Below are positions 40,513 to 52,300 of a stretch of 64,000 bases of DNA, piece by piece (the stretch's first letter is position 1; each line of letters starts with the position of its first letter). The stretch is from Myrica gale (lineage: Eukaryota; Streptophyta; Magnoliopsida; Fagales; Myricaceae), in the NCBI GenBank assembly GCA_963930655.1, contig OZ005611.1:8067501-8131500 (forward strand), read 5' to 3'. A program made the position numbers and the translations under genes. The notes beneath the pieces were generated by a model that worked only from the letters and a program-made list of their open reading frames with translations, made no database searches and was not told the origin of the DNA.

Positions 40513-41458
40513 CATATCATTCCCCTTGTGGCCAAAGAAATAAATTGTCATTCTGTGCCTCGATGAGGCTAAAAGCAAAGCAATATACTGCCTCAGGCTG
40601 ATATATATTTCACCACGGCCAGTAGTTTCATGCCCCTATTGTACTCTCTGACAAGAATCTAGTCCCAGGGGAGAATTATTTGCTGTTCCACACCAAGTTC
40701 ATGGAATCCCTATATTGCCTGCCTGCTGTATTTATTCGTTCAACATAATTAGTGGGGATAAAGAACACCGTCGTTGACTTGATGAAAAGTTCCCCAACAA
40801 CATTAGTTTACTTCTGATTGCAACCAAGAATGAAATCTTTGAGCTTGTGGAATCAACTGAGTTGGGTTCGTGCTTAGAAGAAAAAAAACTGAGTTCGGTT
40901 CGTAATTTCAGGTCTTGTCATTCTGCTGTAGTCCCTGAGAGAAGAAACAACCTAGCTCATGATCTGCCAAAATTGGCCATTTTAACTCTTTAACGTAGTA
41001 AATGAGTTTTATACTAGGATAACGTTGTCCAGAAGGTTTCCATCGACAACGTAGGATGTGAATCTCGAAAGCAGGTGCTAGTGTTTTTTTTCGAAGCTAG
41101 TTTAATTTTATAACAACGAACACTGCGTAAGCTAAATGAGGATCCCACATAAACAAAGAACTTTTTCCCCCGCCACCACACCATTCTTTAACCAAAATTT
41201 CTGAGCATTGTGGAACATGGAAACGATCTCTCTTCGACTGCAATTCACCCTCCTACGGGCTAAAAAAGCCACTGGCTTCCCTGTCAGTTTTAATTGGAAG
41301 TTTAAGTTGGCACCAAAGATTCAACATCATGTACCCACATGCCTATTGCCTGGGCGGTTATTTTCGACCCTAAACCTGCTGCTTCCCCGACGACCATGTC
41401 CAGAGAATCTCGATACCTCTTCTTTATTCTGCATTTCCAAGGGAGATGGTTAGGGAGG
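40513..41458. other. Convergent spacer, MATE copy 3 and CRM gene
   Basis: The first part (40549-40620) is 3' flank shared with MATE copy 2. The part close to 41459 should be 3' UTR of the CRM gene on the minus strand. No other gene is supported. Confidence 0.6.
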
Positions 41459-43586
41459 TTAGCAAGGGTAGTTAGTTCTACGTGGAACAAAGAAGCGCTT
41501 TGCTTTTATTTTCACCTGCAATGTGTGTTTGTATTTTGGCTCTCTTCTCGCGAAAGCTTTCTGAGCCTGCTTCTTTTTCTCCTCTGCCTTTAACTTGGTG
41601 AGGCTGGGCCTGTAAACAATCACCGTTCGGCCAATATGACCAACAACCACAGAACCAGTTGCTTTTTCTAATTGCTTAACCACATCATCCAGCTCCCCTG
41701 GACAGGTCCTGTGTATTTTAACCTGTTTTCACGGGCAGTTTGTTTTTGTTCAGTGCACCAAACCAAACACTAGAGTATAAAGAAGGAAAAAGGAAATGGT
41801 TTCATACATAGAAAATAGCAAAACATAACCTACAACGTCGTTTTTGTCAAAAAAAATACGGCTGCTCGGGAGTTTCTCGCTCATATCAGGATGTACATCT
41901 AAGTCAATATGTCATTCCATCTACATTACAGACAGCTGGGTCAACAGCATAATCTTCCAACCAATTCTGGCTAGGAAAAGGACTTCAGTGACCAGCATCT
42001 CAGCAGCTTAATAAAAGCCTCATTAGCCATTTGCTCGTGGCGGAAACAGAAACAAGAAATATGATTGTAATCAGAGTAACCAAAAAGATTCTAATATAGT
42101 ATCTCCTGTTTTATCAGCAAGCTAAGCTTAAAAGCAAAAGTTAATGAACCACCAATATCTGCCTGACCCTCGCAAGCTGCATACCCATTTTAAGATGATA
42201 GATTCAAGCACTGCAATTTCTGAGGTTCAATTATTTTCCCAACATCTTAAACTTCTGGCTTCAAACCGTACACCTAGCCTATGCAATCAAAGGAAACATG
42301 ACCTGATCGGCAATGCCATAGATCAGTTACAGAGTCATCAATATAACTAGAATTGACAACAGAATTAACAGACGCGAGCTAAGGCTTAAAATCAACATTT
42401 CAAAATATTCATGATCCCTTTGGAGACCTAGTGCATCCTACAGCTATCAGTGTCATGATCCCTTTAGAAACACCAAGAAATAGGTAATTATAATGTGCAA
42501 AAAGTTGCTACAGCTGCAAAAACCAAGACCGTGCTTCAAAAGATCAACCATGGGATGTCACTAATCAACGGCACATTTATCTCAGTCTGAATCGGCACAT
42601 TTATCTCAGACTGAATCAGCATTCATAGAGGAAAGATCAACCCTATTCTTTTTTTTTTCTAAGCAGATCAACCCTATTCAATCATCGATGAAACGTGATA
42701 TTTATCCACGTTCGGAGATTCAAAATGTTGATCGAAAAAGCTGTAGTCAGAGAAATTTGTGTTCTCTTTTGCTCTTCCAACCCCAAAAAGGAGAAGTAAC
42801 AAACATATAATTGACACTTAGAAGCCTAAATTACATTATAATTTTAAAGCCAAACCCCTAAACCCCAATTGATCTTTATGCAAATCATCAAACTGCCAGC
42901 TAATCAAAACAAAAAAGAAGAATCTATTGATATTTATCGCAAATGGATACCTTGAGAAGCTCGTTGGATTCAAGGGTCTCAATGAACGAAGAAGCAACAT
43001 TAGCAGTAACTCCGGACTTGCCCACCAATTGTGATTTGAGCTTCTGCCCCAAGCTGTGCGCGTATGACGCTAGCTCCTTCTTCTCCTTTACACTCAGACT
43101 GGGCAGCTCCAAAAGCAACGAAGACGAAGAGTCCACGCCCACCCCCTGGGAAGCCTCTCCTTCAGTAACTGCAAATTCCAAGGCTTCACTTCCACTCTCA
43201 AGTTCACCGTCATCTTCTGCACACTCTTCATCAAAATTTTCTTCTGCTTCTTCTTCGCCGTCGTCAACTGCAACGGCATATTTTTCTTCTTGTTTCAAGG
43301 ATGAAGATATATTATCCGCAGGAGGAGAAAAAGGTGTGAGAGTGGCGAATGAGTGGGAAAAGAGGGGACGCAGAGAATTGGTGAAGTGGGTTGGGGTACG
43401 GCGAGGAAATTGGTGGAGGACTTTGGATAGCGTGGTTACTGTTGTGGTGGTAGTGGTCGCCGAGACAAAGATAGGTTTGAGTCTGACAACTAAAGAAAAG
43501 AAAGAAGAGGGAGGAGGTAGCAGTGGTGGTGGCTGTGGTGGAGGTGGGTGGAGGAGGCGGTGGAGCAGTTGCGTCGACGCCGCCAT
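41459..43586 (-). CDS. CRM (CRS1/YhbY)-domain RNA-binding protein
   Basis: Two exons, complement of 41459-41722 and 42951-43586, joined in phase 0 across a 1.2-kb GT-AG intron, encode 299 aa. The N-terminus is very rich in Leu/Pro/Ser/Thr without acidic residues, which suggests an organelle targeting peptide. A strongly acidic stretch follows (EEEAEENFDEECAEDDGE), then the CRM domain begins at LPSLSVKEKKELASYAHSLG and continues through TCPGELDDVVKQLEKATGSV and GRTVIVYRPS in exon 2. It ends with a basic tail (KAFARREPKYKH). CRM domains bind RNA and plant members act in organelle splicing or ribosome assembly; the target here is unknown. The ATG at 43584-43586 sits in a good context (AACATGGCG). 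The neighbourhood matches Arabidopsis At2g21350. Confidence 0.9.
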
Positions 43587-43928
43587 GTTCTCTCGCCTCT
43601 TGCGTTTCGGTTGTCCCAGGAAACACTGACGGAAGTGCTGTTCTTGATAATGCTGTCCCTCCGTCCCTCGTTTAATTAACTCATAAAAAAATGTCAACTT
43701 CTTAGCCTTACAGAAAATAGGGTGTTTGGTGGTCGCGAGTTCGATTCTCGCAACACCCCCAACTCATCAGCCGTTTGGCCCGTTTACTTTTTATTTTTCT
43801 CCGAAAATGTTCTACGACTTGTCGGCGTACCATGAAATTTCGCTCACTGGAAGTCTCGATCTTCGTAGCACTAGCATTGATCTCCTCCAGCCGCTTACCG
43901 AAGCCACCTCACGTCAAACCTGCTCCCA
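43587..43928. other. Upstream region of CRM gene
   Basis: This stretch must hold the promoter of the CRM gene on the minus strand. It contains a tRNA-like minihelix at 43720-43758; nothing else is recognised. Confidence 0.5.
43720..43758 (+). other. tRNA acceptor/T-arm relic
   Basis: GGGTGTT (43720-43726) pairs perfectly with AACACCC (43752-43758). Between them, after an 8-base linker, lies a perfect 5-bp T-stem GCGAG/CTCGC closing a canonical 7-base loop TTCGATT. The D-arm and anticodon arm are absent, so this is a deleted tRNA gene or the head of a tRNA-derived element, not a working tRNA. Confidence 0.6.
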
Positions 43929-45159
43929 TGTAGGGTAAAACATAACCTGCCCGGCTAATGGTTCAATTATGTGGACTTTAATGGTTCAATTATGTGGGCT
44001 TTTGATTTGTGTACCGAAGTGGGCTGAGACGTGGCCCATGGCCTTCTAGAATTCGTTAGAATTCTGTTAGCTTGTTTTCGAAGATTTCATTTCTGTTTTG
44101 GCTTATTAGTAGTCTGTGTGCACCCCTGCATTGTATCAAAAGAACTCAATTGAAGTTTTATGGTTTTTTCTCTCGATTTCTTGGGAGACTAGCTATCTTG
44201 AATTTGGTCATTGTATTTTCTTTACAATTTCTTGGAATACAAACAGATGTATTACAAGTGGTATTAAAGGAACGATCCTGCCATGGAGTTGCTCGCACAG
44301 TGCTATAAGATGACCTACTTATTGAAAGATTTACAAAAAGGCAACCAATGGATGCAAGAACAATTCAATATCTGTTTGGAAATTCTTGAAGAGGATCTTG
44401 AAAATCTGAAGTTAGAAGAATGTGTAGAAGAAAGTTTTGAGGAGTCAAAGGTAGAAGATATTATAGCAAACAAAGAAGTAAAAGTTCTGGAAGAAATTGG
44501 TGTGATCGGAACTGGTGCACTCACTCTCCAACAAAAAGAAAGAAGTTATTGGTCCTGGAGCTTTGCAAACCGTTATCAGACTCCTTATTTATTGGTGTTC
44601 TAAATGTTACGTGCTCTTCTATGTCCTCTTTTTGTTCAATTATCTCACACTGGGATTAGTCTAGTACATGAAGGGAGAAAGGACAAAATGAGGAAGGATT
44701 GGAGGAAGAGGAAAAGAAAAATAGAGAAAGCGAGCACCAGGTGTTTGTTATATGTCTTCTATGAAGACGTGTCTTTACTTCATCATCAATCGTGTTACTC
44801 TAACCATCATCGTTCAAAGAATATGTATCAAACCATCATCGTTCAAAATTCTGATCCGGAGGCACAATCTGGCGCATCATTTTAAGGCTAAGTTGGATTT
44901 GTGGAGTTTGATCATTTTTGCTAACTTTCAACCTTGCCGACAAAGTTGTTTGAAGGGGAAGAGAATGTAACATGCCTGACTTCAATTATGTGGGCTTTTG
45001 AGTGGGCTTGTGATTTGTGTACCGAGTAGGCTGAGACGTGGCTGTGTGCACCCATGCCGGGTATCAAAAGAACTCAGTTGAAGTTTTATAGTTTTTTATC
45101 TCAAATTTGGCCCTTGTATTTTCTTTACAATTTCTTGAAATACAAACAGATGTGTTACA
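43929..45159 (+). mobile_element. Short non-autonomous LTR retroelement
   Basis: Two related direct repeats bracket about 700 bp. The 5' LTR runs from about 43929 to 44256 and ends GATGTATTACA. The 3' LTR runs from 44966 (TGTAACATGCC) to 45159 (GATGTGTTACA) and lacks about 85 bp found in the first. Three bases after the 5' LTR is a degenerate initiator-Met primer site (GGTATTAAAGGAACGATCC). Just before the 3' LTR is a clean polypurine tract, GAAGGGGAAGAGAA. The inside carries a 106-codon Glu-rich frame (44283-44603), but no gag or pol motif is recognised. The left border is the uncertain part, and I found no exact target duplication. Confidence 0.8.
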
Positions 45160-47689
45160 GTCCATTCCAGCCAAGCTCAAATTCTGACACGCCCATTCTG
45201 TAACGTGGTCCATTCTTCCCTCCCTTCGAATGTCCGGTAGACAAATAGGAGCAGAAAGGCCCACCTCTTTCCTTAACCCTGATTTTGAAACAAAAGGGCA
45301 AAGAAAAGAAAGACACCAGCACCTAACTTCATAGGGTTGATAGAGAATGAGAAAAGAACAAATCAAGATCTTAATATTCATAACCCTCCTCCACACAGCC
45401 GCGTGGTCAGGCTACTTGTGCGGGCAATATGCCCATTTCCAAAGTTTCACGAAGAGAGAGAGAGAATTGGGCGTCGCAACTCGCAATGGCTCAGTGACTG
45501 TATGAAGAAAGAAGGAACATTCTGACGGGTTCTAGGGTTCTAGGACACTTTCTTTAACATTCTGAGCAACTGTCTGAATGACCACTCCCGCGTTTTAGGC
45601 ACTGAACACTGGTAGAGAGCAGGAGCGATGACCTTTTAAGTACTTACATAGGACTGTTTTTCCTAAAGGTATAAGCACAGTTTCCAAGCAAAAAAAGAAG
45701 AAAAGAATTTGTCTAAAAGAGATTTTTCTTTCCTGCGATTATTTTCTGCATAATTTGCTGAAACATCTTTTGGGCCACCTGTTCTTCGAAGGCTTAACAA
45801 GGAAAATATAATTATTAAGAGAGAGCTGTCCAACGTTGACTCACTGGCTACTATCTCTTTACACGCTGAAAAAAGAAGGAACTTTGGCAGGCGATACGAA
45901 AGAAACCATACTTACACACCAATCTTTTTAGATTACAAAAGCAGAAGGAAAAAATAAAATCAACATTCAGAATGCGAAACGTTTTTGCCCTTTACGAAGA
46001 TAAAAGAACAATGATGGCAAAGAGCTGAAAAACAAAATCCAGGAGAGAGAACGTAGCGCATATGAAAAGCTGTTGCGGCAAAAGTGCGAAATACGAAATA
46101 AACAATGATGGCCAAGAGCTGAAAACAAAATCAGGAGAGAAAGTACTACTGCAAATGAAAAGCTATTGCCGCAAGAGTGCGAAATACGAAACATGATCCC
46201 CAGTACATCATCAAACCACCAACCCCCACGATAACCGAAGTCTCCATCAATTAGTCTGCCTGCAACTCCAACGTACCCCTACCATGATACCCTAACCCCG
46301 TCTGTACACTACATGAAGAATGGAGTAGCAAGATAACTAACACCTACAACTCATGAAAATCTACGAGAAAGAAATCCAGTGATAAACATTAGATACTACC
46401 ACTGTTAGAACTAAATAATAAGTCAGAACAAGATCTTTTACTTCAAAATATGTGTTTGAACAAACTTTAAGGTGATAATTGTTTTTTAAAATATCAAAGA
46501 ATAGCAAGAGTTAGCCATTCTATTATTAAAGACAATTATCCATTTTATCATTAAAGACAATTATCGATGAAGTGTACCGTCTATGAATGATTTTCTGAGA
46601 AAACCAATAATCCACATAGGAAGACCAATAGTTCTTCCAACAACCACTAAAACTGATCCGTCATAAACATCCTCAACAGAAGAACATAGCAATGTAATCT
46701 TCCATCTCGCTTAGATGGAAAAAAAAACAATAACAAAAAAGTAGGGTGGTCAGTGTGACCATTAATATTCGGATATTCCCAGGTAATTTCAGGGATTCCG
46801 ACTCATGCCCAACAGTATAAGGTAGAACCTAGCGACCATGCATAGCAGTACCTTCTTCTTTCCGAGTGTATATATAGCACCGCTGTCCTCAAACGTATCA
46901 ATACCAATAACGATGAAACAAGGAAAACTTTCGCAAAAGAAGACAGATAAAGGGGGGGGAAAAGAAATGCGACAGACAAAATTTGATATTGTAATTTTCT
47001 CCACAAATTTGGTGTAACTTTTTGAGAGCTCTTGTTTTTCAGATGCTTGAAGAAGAACGTGTTATCCCCGTCGTTCACTCAGAGAAACTGAGGAAATAAC
47101 CATGCCTCTGGCTCTGAAGGTGCACTAGCACACAAACAGTGGCAATATATACTAGCTAGCCAGGGCGATAGAGCTGACAATTTGCTATTTTATGAAGTTT
47201 GACGTAAACACGCACTGGGATCGATTGTACAATTGAGAACAGGATGGAAAGAGAGAATTTGATCAACAATAGAAAAACTATTGAGGTCTTGTACACAACC
47301 CCACGGCAGTCGAGAACTAACGTCTCAAAGTCATTTAGCATTAAAACAACGTACTGCAGTGCATCACAACCATCCAGTTCGAGGGTGGATCCCACCACCT
47401 GCACTTACATGGACAACTAGGTGCTGGTGCCATGCTCCACCCAACTTCTGTGCATAAACTACCACACACTAAACTGCACAGTTACCCTAAGCTAACCATT
47501 CATAACCTAGATAGTAGATACTAACGAGAAGTTACAAGAACTGAGAAAAGAAATGAACCAAACTGAAGAGTTACGAAACACGAAGTACTAATAGTATGAC
47601 CCACACTCATGACGAAGACAATGACAAGCTAGCGTACATGCTTTGTCGGACCAAAGCCACCAAATCTAGATTTGAATGGTGTCGGCTGC
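45160..47689. other. Intergenic, no supported gene
   Basis: No reading frame here looks like a gene. A tandem duplication with a 94-bp period lies at 46007-46192 and a small 27-bp repeat (ATTAAAGACAATTATC) at about 46520-46565. The last few hundred bases should be 3' UTR of the MEI2-type gene on the minus strand. Confidence 0.5.
46007..46192. repeat. 94-bp tandem duplication
   Basis: AACAATGATGGC starts at 46007 and again at 46101, and both units end with AGTGCGAAATACGAAA. The units differ by a few substitutions and short indels. Confidence 0.75.
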
Positions 47690-49353
47690 TCACTGAACCC
47701 TCATGCCCACAGTCCCGGTACATCTTCCCACAGACCTCTGCTTTACCGACTCCCTCGAACCATCACGGGGTGGGCTAAAGCATACAGGCAACACTTCTTC
47801 GTATTCACACGGAAAGCCCATGCTCTCAAAGTGCCTCACCAATTCCTCGCCCTGTCAACGTTTTTCACATCAAACTTCAGTGAGATAATAATGGTGGCAT
47901 GGAGAAGTTTTCTATCCGATCATCGACAACAGTAACAATTCTTCTTTACCTGGAGTCTAGCGAAGGCTATCTCACGAATCTTGTTAGAATGGAAAAGTTC
48001 CCATTTCTGGCTGCCCGCTGAGACGTGAAACTTCCACACTGCCCGGGGGTCGGTGAAGTTAACGAATGCGTATCCTTTGTTACACCCTGTGCTGCAGTAG
48101 TAATACATATTTGATCATCAGCCTTAAACTCAGAAGTCTAATTAGCGGCCGCGAAATGCGCATTAGACAATTACATCTGTGACGAATGACAATAGTAATG
48201 GAGAAAGTCGCTAAATAAATATGGCATACCTGAAGTCCATGGGCAAATACACGAAATCAAAAGCCGACACAATCTGTTCCTCAGATTTCTCCGTCTTCAC
48301 TTTTTGGTTCTCCACCATGCAATGATCGTCCAGGAACTCCACTAACATTTTACGTCTGAGGGTATACATAAAAAGAAAAATGGGAAATACATAAACTGAT
48401 TACAAATCCGCAGCGAGCATGAAACAGAGATTTATCATAAAATAGACAACCAAGTTCAGAGATTTGAGAGGAACGGATTAATTTGACCAGGAGGAAGATA
48501 AGGTGAGTCGGAAAGTGGGGCAAAAGATCTGGAAACCAACAAATCATTATTCAGAAAACATCAAACTGCGACATTCATAGCTAGGTTTTCAAGAAATACT
48601 TACGCCTAGAAGCAGAATAGGTAACAACCAAGAAACAAAGCCGTCTCGCATAGAATTAACTAATTCCATATTAATAAACACATGTACAAGGGGAAAGAGG
48701 ATGGATGAGTTATACGTGTATTTGCTTGGTATATTTCTGATCATAATGGTAGTTTTTGCTTCGCCACACTGCACAGGAAGCAAGAGAGGAGACTTCCTCT
48801 TCTTATCCTGAGCACAAGGACGACCCCCATTTCGCGCATGCTTCTTCACAGTTACCACTTTCCTAGCGAACTCGTTCGAGTGCTCCACATTTTCACGATC
48901 CAAATTCTTACCTCTACCACACTTTGTCCACCATGTCTGCCGAACGCAATCACCACCTCGCTCCACATAGCACCGCGTCCCATATTTCCTCGGATTAACT
49001 TTCTGAGCCGACATTTTTTGTTCCCCCTTGGCCACGCGGCTCACCTCATGGGTTTCTTCCGGAGGCTCAGCCATATAAGTGATTGTCGGTTCAACAACCG
49101 GTAGTGGGTCCTGTTGTGGTGGAAGCAAGAAAGACTGATGGGAGCTTCGTAAGTAGGTGTTACCATAAAACTCTTGGGATGAGCAGCCTTGAAGATAAGG
49201 AGTGTGATACCAGAAGTATGTGCGTGGAGGTGAGATACAGCAGTGGGGAGAAGTGGGTAAAGAAAGACAAAAGGCTGTACACTGGGGGTAGGGTTTGGGC
49301 ATGAACTCAGGTGCATCAGGATTCAAACCGCTCCGAGAAACCCCTCTAGCCAT
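47690..49353 (-). CDS. MEI2 C-terminal RRM-only-like protein
   Basis: Four exons (complement of 47690-47851, 47950-48091, 48230-48355, 48716-49353) give 355 aa with consistent phase. The first ~195 residues are Pro/Ser/Tyr-rich at first, then basic. The MEI2-type RRM starts with TTIMIRNIPSKYTRKMLVEF at the exon 1-2 junction and continues with AFDFVYLPMDF, CNKGYAFVNFTDPRAVWKF and HSNKIREIAFARLQ, then EELVRHFESMGFPC. Full-length MEI2-like proteins have two more RRMs in front; here only the C-terminal one exists, as in Arabidopsis MCT1/MCT2 and the single-RRM MEI2-like proteins of rice. MEI2 proteins bind RNA in meiosis and meristem control. A weak TATA-like GGTATATTAG lies about 125 bp upstream (49474-49485). 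Confidence 0.92.
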
Positions 49354-52300
49354 TGGAGTTTGAAGCCGTGGTCACTCGCGCGCAGCAGTAAATTTTGATA
49401 AGAGTATGCGAAGAGGAAGGAAAATATCGCTAAATGGGAAGGGCATATAGCTAGCTTCTTCTGCGTTCTAGGGCTAATATACCAGCTTGCCAAGGAGATT
49501 TTCTTTTTCACCTAAATCTTTCTTTTTATTAGCGCATTGCAGTCTAAAACCATTGAATTTTGCGTTTTACGACCATTAATGTCAATAAACAGTAAGTTGC
49601 AGGACATAATTCTAACAATAATATTTAAGCAATTTATACGGATGGAAAAGTATTGATTGAGCTTGACGTGAACAGAGATGATTTTTAATATTTATTATAC
49701 TTAAAAGTAATGATATAATATCGAGAGAAAGATTATATTTTAATTTTTTATTGTTTTAAAATTTTAAAAAGTGTAAAATTTTGGTTATCATACATGGCCT
49801 AAGAGTGCAAAATCCAATAGGTGGCATTTTTACAGTTAATTTTGGCCATAACAAGAGTCCTAATAAGTAGAGATATAACTCTTCCTTCGGCGGCCATCTA
49901 TTTTCGGCATCCATCATAGATGGCTGCTCTATTCTCTATATAGTTTCGGATGATAATATTTAAGAGAAGTATCATAATGCAGGGTCCTATACTAAAATTA
50001 ATGAATTTTAATTTGTTCGATTATGTTTCTCAAATTGTAAAAAATAAAAGTTAATTACCCTTCTTTTATGATTTTGGCCGCTAATATCACAGGCGGAAAC
50101 AGTACAAAATTTTGTATATATTATGGGTTAAGCCATCCCACCCCCTTTTAAATTCTTGTTGCTTTATGATTGTGGTTGGTCACCTTACCATACGCTAAAG
50201 GTTTAAATTTATTAAATTTATGTATTTAGTAAAGGAGATATTTTGTTGTAAAATTGTCAGTGCTATGAGAAACCTACTGGCCATTAGTGGGTGTAGCCAT
50301 GTATTTCTTTCACTTAATTTTTTATATTTAAAAGATAAATATTAATTAGTAATACTTGAAATTTTATTCTTTCTACTTTTTCTAGCGGTCGTATAAGGGA
50401 ATGTTTTTTTTTTCTACGTATATAAGGGAATGTTTGAAAGGAAAAATTTTGAGTATTAGAGTTTGAAAAATATTATAAAATAAAGATATGTTATAGGAAT
50501 TGGTGAAAAAATGAAGAGAAAATATTTTAAATAAATATTATAATAATAAAAAATTATGTGATGAATTTTTTATTATTAAACCTAAATTTTTGGGGCTCAA
50601 ACAAGACCTATAGCCTCGTAGGAACTTATTTCTTTCGAAAAGTGAGTTGTTCGCAGGAATAGTGATTATATCAGGAATCATAATTGTGATATTGTGATAT
50701 TAAATAATTGTGATATTGTGATTATTTCATTAAATAATTTGTGAATTTATAAAATTGTAATTAGGTTGATATTGTGAAATCGTGAATGTTCATTATATTA
50801 AAATTGTGATTAGGACTAGGTTGTGAAAATGTGATTAGCTATTAAATTATATTGATGAATTTTATTTTTTTAAAATAATGAATAAGTTTTTGATAAAGAA
50901 GTCAGAGAACTTAGAATCGTCTAGTACTCCTTAATGTGGCTGCTACTTCTTAAACAAATATTTTTAATTATATTTTGTCCCCTTCAAATGCATTCCTGAT
51001 TACACCATTAATTAATATAAAAAATGATCTAGACTAACTGAAATATCCTTTCAAAAAAATTAAAAATAAAATAAGATTAATATTCAAGGTTTTATTTTAT
51101 TTTTCCTCAATTTCTTAGTAATTTAATGTTGGACTGACATTTCAGTCACTTTGTTGTCCACCGGAGCTGCAGAGGGAGGAGGGGGATCCCAGCAGCAAAG
51201 CAACCCACGCTGTGGCAGGAGAGGGTATTCCCTCGTGCATGCCTAGCACAAGGCTTGCTCTGGCCCTCGCAGCCTAGCCCACCCGCCGTGAGGAGCGGGG
51301 ATAGGCTTTAAATTCCTACCTACACACGAGGCCCACGGCAAGCGATCTCCCCACTGTATTTCCCTCTTCTTGGTTACTCCGCGGGCATAAATAGGATGAA
51401 ATTCTGGAAAAAAAATTATAAGATTTTTAGTATTTTTTATATAATTGTGAATGTTTATATAACTTAAATTTTATAGATTTTTATGTAAAAATCGGTGAAA
51501 AGTTTTAAAAATATTTAATTTTTTTAAAATTTATAAAAAAAAATATAGAGAGAGATAATTTTATATAATTGCTTAACAAAAAAATATAAATTAGCTAAAA
51601 AAGTATAGAGAAAGAAGATTTGTTATAATTTTTATTTTAAAGTTATTGAATTTTGTGTGAAAAGTTATTATAAATTATGTAAAATATATTAGTATGTTAA
51701 AATTTTTGGTATTGGGTTTAGTGAAAAAGTGAAAAGAGAGATAATTTTTATATTTCTTGTAGTGAAAAGTTATGATTTAACGGGATAAAATATTATTGTG
51801 GCGCAAAAGGACTAATGGATTAGCTTGAGATAAGGCCGGAATCACTTTAAGTTACAAAGAAAAGAATAAAACCGTGACGGTCATGCGCTGTAAAATCATC
51901 GCAACCGCAACGTGTGGCACCCCTGACCCCCCAACCCCGCGGGATAGATTGTCCTGGATAAGTAGAATTTAAATTATTTAATATTATAAATATAAAACAA
52001 TGTAATTAAGAATGATATAATTTGAAAAAATATATATAAATATAAAAGATAAAGTTTATATTATTTAGGGATAAGTACACTTTGCTCCCTTATTTTTGAG
52101 GTCATTTATACTTTGCACCCCGATGTTTTATTTTTGATACATTTGACTCATTATCTTCTAAATTTTTACAATCTGGACCTCGTACCCAATTTGCCGTCCA
52201 AAATGACGGATTATGTCAACACATGCACCGGTCGATCGCTATATGAAGCGATCAACCGGCTCGTCATGCCTCTCACGCTACCTTTATAGCGGTCGACCGG

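Noticed and set aside
42943-43629. Long plus-strand open frame of 228 codons
   Set aside because: It is the antisense of CRM-gene exon 1. Its Gly/Val/Ser repeats come from the Pro/Thr-rich coding strand, and the minus-strand frame has the domain and in-phase splice sites.
43924-45164. Target duplication around the 1.2-kb LTR element
   Set aside because: TCCCA on the left and GTCCA on the right do not match well enough, and the left LTR border is uncertain.
45064-45396. 110-codon minus-strand frame
   Set aside because: It runs from unique DNA into the 3' LTR and shows no conserved motif or signal that survives this boundary.
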